Assembly (NCBI GenBank): GCA_963681505.1
Contig: OY811984.1
Coordinates: 940,772-1,004,771 of the forward strand
DNA: 64,000 nt
Origin: Eunapius fragilis
Taxonomy: Eukaryota; Porifera; Demospongiae; Spongillida; Spongillidae
Direction: 5' to 3'
Below the pieces are notes generated by a model. The model was not told the origin of the DNA, did no database searches, and saw nothing but the letters and a program-made list of their open reading frames with translations. The position numbers and the translations under genes were made by a program. Position 1 is the stretch's first letter, and each line of letters opens with the position of its first letter. This document shows positions 22,112 to 33,250 of the stretch, piece by piece.

Positions 22112-23159
22112 CCCCTTAGCGAAGCAACCTCAGGTATATTCTGCCATTAATAAATAACAGGGAGGAATTTTCATCTCTTCAAAACTTGATGGAACGAAAG
22201 GTGGACTACATGAAGTTAAAGGTTGATACCACTAAAACACCTTCAATATTTGACATCTGATGAAACCTAAAGTCCACGACACCATCCGAGGAAGTAAAAA
22301 TTATGCACTCGTTTTTAAATAAATGGTGTCTTTGGGGTCTAAATAATAGGTTAGACATATTATTTAGATCATCTCGTATTATTAAAAATTCAGTGAGTTG
22401 AAACTAATGAGCGAGGCGATAATTAACAAGTAGCGCGTGTGGTCACTAATGAATTCACACGAAAACACTTCGAAACGTTTAACATAACTCAAACGAATAA
22501 AGTACAAGGAGCGCCCTTATCTAACGCTAAGCAAACTATGGTTCTGAACAGTTATTTTAGCGAGAACTGTTCTTACAGTCTAAAGGTGGCGCCAGTAATG
22601 AGGCTAAAAAGTAAAGAATGTATTCTTGATAATCAAACGGACAGTGTAAAAGCAGAAGACGAGATATTGTATATTTAGAGGTATATCAATACATGTAGAA
22701 TCAAAATATGATTGGATGCGGTACAAAATAATGGTCGAATTGAATAAATATTTTAAAAGTACTCCCTGTTAACCTGAAATTTTTGACTAATTGTTAAGCT
22801 GCACAAGAATAGCTGGTAGATTTCTACACATTGTGGTATTGTGGGCATGAATGTCATTAAGAAGCATTAACAGAGATAATCTATATTTTATCTCTGCCAT
22901 TAACGTTTACTTCCTCGATGGTGTCGCGGACTTTAGTACTGCACATGCCTTTGATGGTAAGCTATGTCGCATCTCTGGCTCTATTAAAATTTATGTTAAC
23001 ATTTTATAGCTGTAGTGTTCACTTTTATCATCACTGCATTGATTTATGCAGCAACTAGATAAATATATTTGACATTGTTTTGACAATGCGTGTTAAGGGC
23101 AACTTGCTGGCTTTGTATGTTAGCTGTTAATCACATTCCAAACCATTTATACATCTAGG

Positions 23160-23337
23160 CACGAGACTATGCCTTCCCCAATTCAACACCACGAGACTAT
23201 GCCTTCCCCAATTCAACACCACGAGACTATGCCTTCCCCAATTCAACACCACGAGACTATGCCTTCCCCAATTCAACACCACGAGACTATGCCTTCCCCA
23301 ATTCAACACCACGAGACTATCCCTTCCCCAATTCAAC
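23160..23337 (+). repeat. 30-bp minisatellite, six copies
   Basis: Unit core GAGACTATGCCTTCCCCAAT, perfect apart from the last copies. Duplication unit 2 has only one copy of the same unit at about 25969-25998. Confidence 0.93.
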
Positions 23338-23724
23338 ACTTCATGGAGTCGCAAACATTTTCATCTAACACCTTGCTCCTTAGTGGGAAAAATCAAACAG
23401 TGAGGTATTGGGATGGATAAGAGCACAACAGTAATTCTCAGACCTCTGTCTGAGGTGCTCTTACACCAACAGGAATGGACCATGGAGCAGGGTTGCCTCG
23501 TGTCTCTCCCTGACTTCAGTCTTAAATAATTATTTTGTTTATTAAGTGTACTATAATTTTACTCATGTAATGTACGTATTTTATGCTAAACAGTTTTAAA
23601 GATCAATCCACAACATCATCAACACATTACATAATAGAGATTAGAATATTTATACCCATAAATAATGATATATCCAAAGCGTCTTTTATTTTAAAAAAGA
23701 TCAGGATATGCTTTTATCATGAGG

Positions 23725-24044
23725 TTACAGGGGCTTTGAAGGCTCAGCGTCATCTGACTTCTTCACAGCATACTTTCCACTTTTACACCACTTGAGCACA
23801 AAGTAGGCCACCAAAACCCATGCCCCTAGAAGGGCAACAGCAATCAACAGGAAGAAGCCAAAGGCCTGAGGAGGGGAGAAGGGAAGAATGCATAGCAAGT
23901 CTGCACACAACGTCACATTTGAGGGCTTACAGCTGTAGCTCCTGCTGCTGAAGAAACAGATCCGTTTGATAGACTAGAATAAACAGCCATGGGTGTGGCC
24001 CCAGCAAACAGACCAAGTGCTACCACCAGACAGATGATTGCATC
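23725..24044 (-). pseudogene. Four-pass membrane protein, truncated copy B (exons 3-4 only)
   Basis: Exons complement(23725..23865) and complement(23931..24044) are intact in frame and end SDDAEPSKPL, nearly identical to copy C. The duplication breakpoint lies at the first base of exon 3. The sequence before it is now AATAAAA in place of an acceptor, so the splice AG is lost or shifted by one base, and no exons 1-2 belong to it. It is presumably not translated unless it is used as an unusual alternative 3' end of copy C. Confidence 0.8.
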
Positions 24045-26722
24045 TTTTATTATTAATCATTAACAATGATAAATTGATGTCCGGGTGCATGTGCATAAGA
24101 CTTACAAATATATATGCGCCTGTTTTGCTGGATCATAGCGATACAGGATAGCTAACCGCCTGAGGCCATGCACTTATGATGAATTATGCATGGCAGGTAA
24201 GTACAGAAAGAAGTCAGTTAAACTGCTACAAGTTACTTCAGTTGATGAACCACCTGAAGTCAATGTTCAGAGCACTGTGCAACAGGTGGGAGCAAGATGC
24301 TGCAACAATCATCTTAGTCACACCCCTCAGCGAAGCAACCGCAGGTATATTCTGCCATTAATAAATAACAGGGAGGAATTTTCATCTCTTCAAAACTTGA
24401 TGGAATGAAAGGTGGACTACATGAAGTTAAAGGTTGATACCACTAAAACACCTTCAATGTTTGACATCTGATGAAACCTAAAGTCCGCGACACCATCGAG
24501 GAAGTAAAATTTATGCACTCGTTTTTAAATAAAAGGTGTCTTTGGGGTCTAAATAATAGGTTAGACATATTATTTAGATCATCTCGTATTATTAAAAATT
24601 CAGTGAGTTGAAACTAATGAGCGAGGCGATAATTAACAAGTAGCGCGTGTGGTCACTAATGAATTCACACGAAAACACTTCGAAACGTTTAACATAACTC
24701 AAACGAATAAAGTACAAGGAGCGCCCTTATCTAACGCTAAGCAAACTATGGTTCTGAACAGTTATTTTAGCGAGAACTGTTCTTACACAGTCTAAAGGTG
24801 GCACCAGTAATGAGGCTAAAAAGTAAAGAATGTATTCTTGATAATCAAACAGACAGTGTAAAAGCAGAAGACGAGATATTGTATATTTAGAGGTATCAAT
24901 ACATGTAGAATCAAAATATGATTCTTTATTTTGGATGCGGTACAAAATAATGGTCGAATTGAATAAATATTTTAAAAGTACCCCCTGTTAACCTGAAATT
25001 TTTGACTAATTGCTAAGCTGCACAAGAATAGCTGGTAGATTTCTACACATTGTGGTATTGTGGGCATGAATGTAATATTTTCATTAAGAAGCCATTAACA
25101 GAGATAATCTATATATCACTGCATTGATTTATGCAGCAACTAGATGTAGGTTAGACACTGAAACCGAGGGATCTACGTGATTTAGAATCCCCGAGGGCCC
25201 TGAGCTGTAGCATCCCGAGCGGTAGCGAGGGCGCTACTAAGGGCCCGAGGGGATTCTAAATCACGTAGATCCCTCGGTTTCAGTGTCTAACCAATTTAGA
25301 CAATAGCAACGCGTACGTAGCAACCAATACATTATCGCGCAACGCGATAACGATAACGGGAGGGATTCTAAGTGCCAGCGGGGGGGATTCTAAGTGCCCG
25401 GGGCCCCCCCGCTGGCACTTAGAGTCCCTCTCTAGGTTTCTACCGCGTTTAGATACCTGCAATTGACCAATCAGATTGCGCGAATCACTTCCGCTATTTT
25501 CTAAATATAGGTTAGACACTGAAACCGAGGGATCTACGTGATTTAGAATCCCCGAGGGCCCTGGGCTGTAGCGTCCCGAGCGGTAGCGAGGGCACTACTA
25601 AGGGCCCGAGGGGATTCTAAATCACGTAGATCCCTCGGTTTCAGTGTCTAACCAATTTAGACAATAGCAACGCGTACGTAGCAACCAATAAATTATCGCG
25701 CAACGCGATAACGATAACGGGAGGGATTCTAAGTGCCAGTGGGAGGGATTCTAAGTGCCCGGGGCACTTAGAATCCCCCCCACTGGCACTTAGAGTCCCT
25801 CTCAAGGTTTCTACCGCGTTTAGATACCTGCAATTGACCAATCAGATTGCGCAAATCACTTCCGCTATTGTCTAAATAAGTATATTTGACATTGTTTGAC
25901 AATGCGTGTAAAGGGCAACTTGCTGGCTTTGTCTGTTAGCTCATCCAAACCATTTATACAACTAGGCACGAGACTATGCCTTCCCCAATTCAACACTTCA
26001 TGGAGTCGCAAACATTTTCATCTAACACCTTGCTCCGAAGTGGGAAAAATCAAACAGTGAGGCATTGGGATAAGAGCACGACAGTAATTCTCAGACCTCT
26101 GTCTGAGATGTCTTACACCAAGCGGAGAGTGCAACAGGAATGGACCATGGAGCAGGGTTGCCTCGTGTCTCTCCCTGACTTCAGTCTTAAATAATTATTA
26201 AGTGTACTATAATTTTATTCATGTAGTGTATGTATTTTATGCTAAACACTTTAAAACATCATCCACAACATCATCAACACATTAGATAATAGAGATTAGA
26301 ATGGTTATGTGTGTGCATAAAACTTATATCCATAAATAATGATCTATCCAAAGCGTCTTTTATTTTTAAAAAAGATCAGGATATGCTTTTATCATAATGA
26401 GGTTACAGGGGTTTTGAAGGCTCAGCAGCGTCATCTGACTTCTTCACAGCATACTTTCCACTTTTACACCACTTGAGCACAAAGTAGGCCACCAAAACCC
26501 ATGCCCCTAGAAGGGCAACAGCAATCAACAGGAAGAAGCCAAAGGCCTGAGGAGGGGAGAAGGGAAGAATGCATAGCAAGTCTGCACACATCACATTTGA
26601 GGGCTTACAGCTGTAGCTCCCGCTGTTGAAGAAACAGATCCGCTTGATAGACTAGAATAAACAGCTATGGGTGTGGCCCCAGCAAACAGACCAAGTGCTA
26701 CCACCAGACAGATGATTGCATC
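24041..26722. repeat. Tandem segmental duplication, unit 2
   Basis: Partner of 21840-24044. It is longer mainly because of the foldback pair at 25149-25875, and it contains copy C exons 4 and 3. The unit junction shows CATC microhomology. Confidence 0.85.
25149..25875. mobile_element. Two tandem copies of a foldback/MITE-like element
   Basis: Two near-identical units of about 361 bp (25149-25509 and 25510-25875). Each starts with a hairpin: arm 25149-25200 pairs with 25241-25292 (50 of 52 bases), and the second hairpin is 25510-25653. After each hairpin a second part begins TTTAGACAATAGC and ends GCTATTKTCTAAA, a 13-bp inverted repeat, with an inner GGGATTCTAAGTGCC palindrome. The element is absent from the corresponding place in duplication unit 1 (near 23064). 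No ORF is present. This is a non-autonomous element of unknown superfamily. Confidence 0.75.
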
Positions 26723-29700
26723 CTGTGAGTGTGAAGGTGCATGTGTGAAGTAAGGTAAGCTGCCATATTAGAACCGGTTTTTAAACGGACTGTACAAGTC
26801 AAACGCATCGTCTAGAGGGCGTTTTAACACCACCAAGTGTCCCTACTGATGGATGCGCACCATACCATCGTTTTAAAAGTTTTCCAGCACCTTTTGTTTT
26901 GTATATCCACTCGCACCTCTGAGGGGGGGGGGGGGGGGGTTCGCGATGAGTGCCAAATTAGAACAGGGGGTGTGTCATAGCTTTTTTAATAGTTTCAATC
27001 GTACAGACAACCAGCAACACCGCCAACATATCTAGAAGTATCCGAAGTGAAGTTCTAAACACACAAAAAAATACATTTGCGTTCTCTGTCTGCAACTATG
27101 TCACTTTCTGTTAGTTCGAGGGGTAGTGATTTAAAAAACGCCATGCATTGCAAGAGCTAGAAAAGCCCTCCTTTTCCCCATCTTTCTATTCATAAGTCAT
27201 GAGACATCGATTTTAAGCTTAAAACTTTGTTATAAGTGGTTACGCGGAAGAGCTACTTCAAGTCAAAGAGAGGCTTCGTGACCTCCATTGAAAATTACCG
27301 GAAGTGAGTACTAAATGAGCCATAGCTTGCATGGTGGAAATTGGCATCGCTAAGTTACGGTTATAACACAAATCTACGCAAGAAAGAATGAGTTTCAAAT
27401 CCCTACCTCTTCTACAGCCCCCTGAGAATTGCTGGAATTCAGCAAAACAAAACTTGTTTACCTATACTTGGTTAAATTATTGTAATAAATACTATTGGAA
27501 AATTATTGATAGATGCGCGTATATCGGGTACACAATCGGCTATGATTTTTATGGCGTTCAGATCAGTGGTGACGTGTTCTGGGCACTGCAGTTTGGCCTT
27601 ATATTTACCAAATGCTAGGCCTACTTCCTTTGACCCCACGAACGGGTCGGTTCTGTGGAGTGATATCGTTTACATAAGTCCATCGTGACATCTTTACTAT
27701 TAACTGGGATAGGTGCTCTTTCCCTTTCGCTGCCAGCCATTTCTTCCACGCTTGGCCTCCAAGAAATAAGAGGTTTACTAACTAGCTTTCGTACGTACGT
27801 GAAAACAAATTAACTACTTAGGGGCGTAGTTCGCTAAAGGGTATTATCAACTGTGGTTATAGGCTGCGGTTATTCTGACCCCCCACCCCCCCCCCCACTG
27901 TTCCAATAAGGCCAACCTGTTCTAATATGGCAGTTTACCTTACAGCTCCCCTCCACCACCACCACCACATCCCACCACCCCTTACCACACCACACCCACT
28001 TACTGTTAACACCAAGGGTAGTGTGTACTTCTCTATCAAGCCAAGGTTGAGGAACCTGATGGCAATGATAGCTGCCTCAATCAACAGAGTCACTACGGCA
28101 ACGAACAGAAGCCATCCAGCTGCTGAGTAGACTCGATTATTAGACCCTAATGATTGGGTCTGGGCAGCAGCTGCCGGGATGATCAATACAAATGCCAGCA
28201 CCTGAGTGTGCCATGTGTGGAGTAGAGAGAGGGGTAATCTGATTAAACGACTAGTTAACGGTTGGATCAGGCATCAAACAATCCAAGCTGCCCTTCAATA
28301 CTCAGGATACAAATGTTTTAGTCTCTGTTCTTTGAAAAGTGCAGTTAGATCTGGCATATGGAACAAAAGCTATTGATGAATGGCTGCTCATACGAGCGAG
28401 ATCAGCAACAGGGCTGAGAAGATTTGTCAGACTGCCATGTGACGCTTATGGTGGTCCCATGTGACTGCTGTGGGGTCATTCCATATCAATGTAAAGGCAA
28501 TTCCACCTCACCTTTCCAGATTTATATGCTCATCTTCATATGAGTTGACATTTATTCATTTTGTATGTGATGAATAATTAATTAGCTTGCTTATAATCTC
28601 CATTTGCAATGTCATAACTTGTGTGTACAGTTACGTGGGGTAACAGTTACGTGGGGTATCATTGTGTGTACAGTTACGTGGGGTATCATTGTGTGTACAG
28701 TTACGTGGGGTATCATTGTGGGTACAGTTACGTGGGGTATCATTGTGTGTACAGTTACGTGGGGTATCATTGTGTGAACAGTTACGTGGGGTATCATTGT
28801 GTGAACAGTTACGTGGGGTATCATTGTGTGTACAGTTACGTGGGGTATCATTGTGTGAACATTTACGTGGGGTATCATTGTGTGAACAGTTACGTGGGGT
28901 ATCATTGTGTGTACAGTTACGTGGGGTATCATTGTGTGAACAGTTACGTGGGGTATCATTGTGTGAACAGTTACGTGGGGTATCATTGTGTGTACAGTTA
29001 CGTGGGGTATCATTGTGTGAACAGTTACGTGGGGTATCATTGTGGGTACAGTTACGTGGGGTATCATTGTGTGAACAGTTACGTGGGGTATCATTGTGTG
29101 TACAGTTACGTGGGGTATCATTGTGTGTACAGTTACGTGGGGTATCATTGTGTGTACAGTTATCACAGTTACGTGGGGTATCAAATCAGAGGCCACTATA
29201 CCTAGAATCCATCGATGATTGCATTTTGGTGGGAAACAAAAGGGTTAAACAAAAAATGGTGCAAAAGAACAATTTGCAGAATTACTGTATCAAGAAGGTT
29301 GATGGTTATCGTTTTTTTTACATCACGAAAGCTTAAACTGCACTTTTAAATTTTAAAAGTTGATTATATTAACTTAATAACTGCTGAGGTTCTCAACATG
29401 TCTTATATTTGGCAGCCATTTCAGGTTGGTACAAAGGAGAGTGCTGCTAAGTAATAGTATAACCAAATGCAACTAAAACAACCATACATCAACAATTGCT
29501 CAAACTGTGGTTATGTAATTATGCAACCCACTTAGCAACACCTCTCCCTTAAAATGGCTGCCAAAGTATAAAACATGTGACTGCCATGTGATTGCTGTGA
29601 CTGCAATGGTGGTCCCATGTGACTGCTATGGTGGTCCCATGTGACTGCTATGGTGCTCCCATGTGACTGCTATGGTGGTCCCATGTGACTGCTATGGTGG

Positions 29701-31704
29701 TCCCATGTGACTGCTATGGTGGTCCCATGTGACTGCTATGGTGGTCCCATGTGACTGCTATGGTGGTCCCATGTGACTGCTATGGCGGTCCCATATGACT
29801 GCTATGGTGGTCCTATGTGACTGCTATGGTGGTCCCATGTGACTGCTATGGTGGTCCCATGTGACTGCTATGGTGGTCCTATGTGACTGCTATGGTGGTC
29901 CCATATGACTGCTATGGTGGTCCTATGTGACTGCTATGGTGGTCCCATATGACTGCTATGGTGGTCCCATGTGACTGCTATGGTGGTCCCATGTGACTGC
30001 TATGGTGGTCCCATGTGACTGCTATGGTGGTCCCATGTGACTGCTATGGTGGTCCCATGTGACTGCTACGGTGGTCCCATGTGACTGCTATGGTGGTCCC
30101 ATGTGACTGCAATGGTGGTCCCATGTGACTGATATGGTGGTCCCATGTGACTGCTATGGTGGTCCCATATGACTGCTATGGTGGTCCCATGTGACTGCTA
30201 TGGTGGTCCCATGTGACTGCTATGGTGGTCCCATATGACTGCTATGGTGGTCCCATGTGACTGCTATGGCGGTCCCATATGACTGCTATGGTGGTCCTAT
30301 GTGACTGCTATGGTGGTCCCATGTGACTGCTATGGTGGTCCCATGTGACTGCTATGGTGGTCCTATGTGACTGCTATGGTGGTCCCATATGACTGCTATG
30401 GTGGTCCCATGTGACTGCTATGGTGGTCCCATATGACTGCTATGGTGGTCCCATGTGACTGCTATGGTGGTCCCATGTGACTGCTATGGTGGTCCCATGT
30501 GACTGCTATGGTGGTCCCATGTGACTGCTACGGTGGTCCCATGTGACTGCTATGGTGGTCCCATGTGACTGCAATGGTGGTCCCATGTGACTGATATGGT
30601 GGTCCCATGTGACTGCTATGGTGGTCCCATATGACTGCTATGGTGGTCCCATGTGACTGATATGGTGGTCCCATGTGACTGCTATGGTGGCAGCCATATG
30701 GGCACCAACATGTTGATTGCACTACAACAATGTCACACTTACATATTATAAAACAATAGGGCAGCCATGTTAATGTTTTGACACCTGAAGCCCTTTCCTG
30801 CCTGGGGCTTTACACATGCTCACACTTCCTATCTCTACCTACACCACTGGCACTTTAAGAAGTGAAGGTACATGCATATCAATGCCCTTCCTACCCCATC
30901 TACAACAAGGTGGTATTTGGTTGAACTATACCAGTACTGTCCTGACCAAACGCTAAAGGGTATGTGAACACGTCACTTACCAAAGACATGTGGAAACATG
31001 ATCAACATGAGAGGGACAAGGAACAAGAGGGACACGAGAGGGACAAGAGGGAACACGAGAGGGACAAGAGGGAACACAAGAGGTCACATATTCAACCCAC
31101 CCATAAAATGAAATCCAAATTGTCCCGTTCTTCTGGGAGAGGAGCTATACAGGAACCATGCATTTGAGGTGCTTGGGTTCATAATATCCACGGAACGGGC
31201 TTAGTTTTACTTTGCGTTCTACTACATAGTGCAGAGGCGTTTTAAAGTGGGGGGGGGGGGCATACTTTGAGCGCCGATGTGGGAGGGGTGTACCTTTCCT
31301 GTCCAGGGACGGAAAGAGAGAGAGAGAGGGGGGGGGGGGGGGGGGGCGGGCGGGGGGGAGAAGAGAGCTGGGTTTGGGGCTGAGCCTCATCAGAAGACAA
31401 CTTGCCTGTTCCCTTTTCATACGCCTCAGTTGTTATAATATAATATGGTTAGACTATTCGTAAACTTTCTGCACCTGTTATTTAGCGTATCTGTATCAAT
31501 AAAAACGATAGTGCCCCCCCATCAAAAGTGGGGGAAGGGCCCACATTCACGCCGCTGTGGTGTGACAAAACTTACCGCGACAACAGCCCGCAGAACGACC
31601 TCCACGATTCCCTGCCATGTTTTTATGATGTTTATCCCAGGGTGCGGTATAAGGGCACTGAAGAGTGATATCTTCTTCGCTGTCGTAACAACCTCCTCTG
31701 CCAT
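26403..31704 (-). CDS. Four-pass membrane protein, MARVEL-like, copy C
   Basis: Model: complement(join(26403..26546, 26609..26722, 28004..28201, 31576..31704)), 194 aa, all phase-0 GT-AG introns. The N-terminus begins MAEEVVTTAKKISLFSALIP and lacks copy A's Thr run; HPGINIIKTWQGIVEVVLR follows. Helices match copy A in position (GWLLFVAVVTLLIEAAIIAI; DAIICLVVALGLFAGATP; FLLIAVALLGAWVLVAYFVL). The C-terminus is KSDDAAEPSKPL. Intron 2 contains a 1.19 kb TA-flanked inverted-repeat element, and intron 1 contains two long minisatellites. Remnants near 31180-31225 match copy A intron 1 next to its exon 1, confirming common descent. The palindrome GCGCATGCGC lies 34 bp upstream of the ATG. Confidence 0.74.
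26751..27942. mobile_element. TA-flanked terminal-inverted-repeat DNA element in copy C intron 2
   Basis: Ends are inverted repeats of about 25 bp beginning AGGTAARCTGCCATATTAGA, with two mismatches, each flanked by TA. The paralogous copy A intron shows the uninterrupted site (GTGTGAGGTAGCTCCC near 17540-17555), which supports insertion with TA duplication. Subterminal copies of TTAGAACAG/CTGTTCCAA occur inside. No transposase is recognised, so it is probably a mariner-like non-autonomous element. The internal ORF at 27388-27618 (76 aa) resembles nothing known to me. Confidence 0.78.
28630..29185 (+). repeat. 27-bp minisatellite in copy C intron 1
   Basis: About 20 copies of a 27-bp unit (core CAGTTACGTGGGGTATCATT), with GTGTGTA and GTGTGAA variants. 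The unit is divisible by 3 and lacks stops in several frames, which explains the long ORFs on both strands; none looks like a gene. Confidence 0.95.
29583..30695 (+). repeat. 22-bp minisatellite with higher-order duplication
   Basis: About 50 copies of a 22-bp unit (core GACTGCTATGGTGGTCCCAT). Marker variants recur at regular distance: GGCGGTC at 29784 and 30268 (484 bp), CTACGG and CTGATATGG variants about 462 bp apart. Blocks of 21-22 units were therefore duplicated as a whole. Confidence 0.95.
31005..31085 (+). repeat. Short GAGAGGGACAAGAGGGAACAC tandem array
   Basis: Three to four 20-21 bp units in copy C intron 1. Confidence 0.85.
31246..31358 (+). repeat. G-rich and GA simple sequence
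   Basis: Two poly-G runs separated by GAGAGAGAG; inserted next to a segment conserved with copy A intron 1. Confidence 0.9.
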
Positions 31705-31738
31705 TACAAATGAATATTGTTTCGCACACCAAGCGTGC

Positions 31739-31748
31739 GCGCATGCGC
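31739..31748. promoter_or_regulatory. NRF1-like palindrome before copy C
   Basis: GCGCATGCGC, 34 bp upstream of the copy C start codon. Confidence 0.6.
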
Positions 31749-32528
31749 ATATATGGCGGTACGCCCCTTACGAATTTGATTACCGGTACATCATATCAGA
31801 AGTAATTAATTAGATCGATGCTGGTTTATGTTATAATATAATAAGGCTACTGAATCAGTAGATGAATGCAATATCGTGATTGAATAGTTCGGCAGCGCTG
31901 CATGAAATTATAATGATGTTAATTCTCAAATAAACCACAGGTGCACTTTATCAACAATACTGCACTACTAACGGCAGCGCTTTCCACGAGAAAAAAAAAG
32001 CTTCTTGAAAGGTTGTTTCTCTGAGAACATTTAATATAATGTTTAAGTCTTGCATTAAATTATTAGGCGTGAATGCAGATGAAATTATTGGCTCCGCCAT
32101 TTTTTTGAGTGGCAAGTTTTCCTATATAGCCTAGTTTATAAGTCCCCACCATATTTAACACACCCACACACTACTGGGACACAGACGCAGTATGCATCAC
32201 CTCAATTTCAGCTTTGACACTAAATGGCAGATATACTACTTCCATTTCCGCTCTCGCCTAAAATTAATAGTAATTCAATGCATAAGGCCCCACAGTCCAT
32301 CCCTGGAATATGACTCTGTACTTCCTACATACATCCGAATTCCTTTTTGGTAAGAAACTGAAAACCACTAACAAGGACTGGGTATATAGGGTACCATGTA
32401 CAACAGCCATGCCCAAGTATCAAACTTCAAAGATAATGATGTACAGACCAGCTAATCAAAAGTACATAAATAAAACCATTAAATATCGGTACACCGGACA
32501 CTGTTACATAACAAACATCGCCGGGGGT

Positions 32529-33203
32529 TCAGCGCTTGTCATCACCGTCATCCCCGCCGTGCTCTGATATTCTAGAGTGGGCCTGAACGTACTTACCCCC
32601 CACACACCACTTCAGAAAGAAGGTAGCTACCAGTACCCATGTCCCTAGAGCTGCAAAGGCCACCATTTCAAAGTAGCCAAAGGCCTGGGGAAGAGACATG
32701 AGCATCAATGGTGCAGTGGAGGGATGAAGACGACTTACAGCTGCAGCTCCAGCAGGTGAACCCGCAGGATAGGTACTCAGGGACGTGGCGTAGGTTGCCA
32801 TGGGTGTGGCTCCAACGAACAAGCCAACTGCCACAACATATGAGATGGAAACATCCTGTGTGTGTATGTGTGTGTGTATGTGGTGTGTGTATGTGGAGGA
32901 TGGCATGTGAAGATGTGGATGCAGCAAAGGTTGAGTGCATTGGAAAAGAAGACCACACCCCCCTTACCGTTATCACCAGTGGGAGTATATATTTCTCTAT
33001 CAAGCCAAGGTTGAGGAACCTGATGGCAATGATGGCTCCCTCTATCAACATGGCCACTATGGTCACAAAGAGTAGCCATCCTGCTGCAGAGTACGCTGCG
33101 CCCCCATATGGTGATGGTGATGGTAGTGATGGTGATGATGGTGGTAGGTTAGCTGTAGTCTGTGTAACCCCTGCTGGGATGATCAGCACAAATGCCAAAA
33201 CCT

Positions 33204-33250
<47 letters not shown>

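Larger units (their letters stand above)
21840..24044. repeat. Tandem segmental duplication, unit 1
   Basis: This 2.2 kb unit corresponds to 24041-26722. Shared landmarks in order are the R2 right end, a spacer (22112-23060), the GACTATGCCTTCCCC segment, and 4TM-gene exons 4 and 3. The boundary between units falls exactly at the start of 4TM exon 3. Confidence 0.85.

Noticed and set aside
23725-24044. Copy B as a complete functional 4TM gene
   Set aside because: Only exons 3 and 4 are present, and the acceptor of exon 3 was lost at the duplication junction.
28612-29336. 194-224 codon repeat ORFs on both strands
   Set aside because: The 27-bp unit is divisible by three and stop-free; it lies inside intron 1 of 4TM copy C.
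28630-30695. CRISPR-like regular repeats
   Set aside because: Units are contiguous with no unique spacers, and the genome is eukaryotic.
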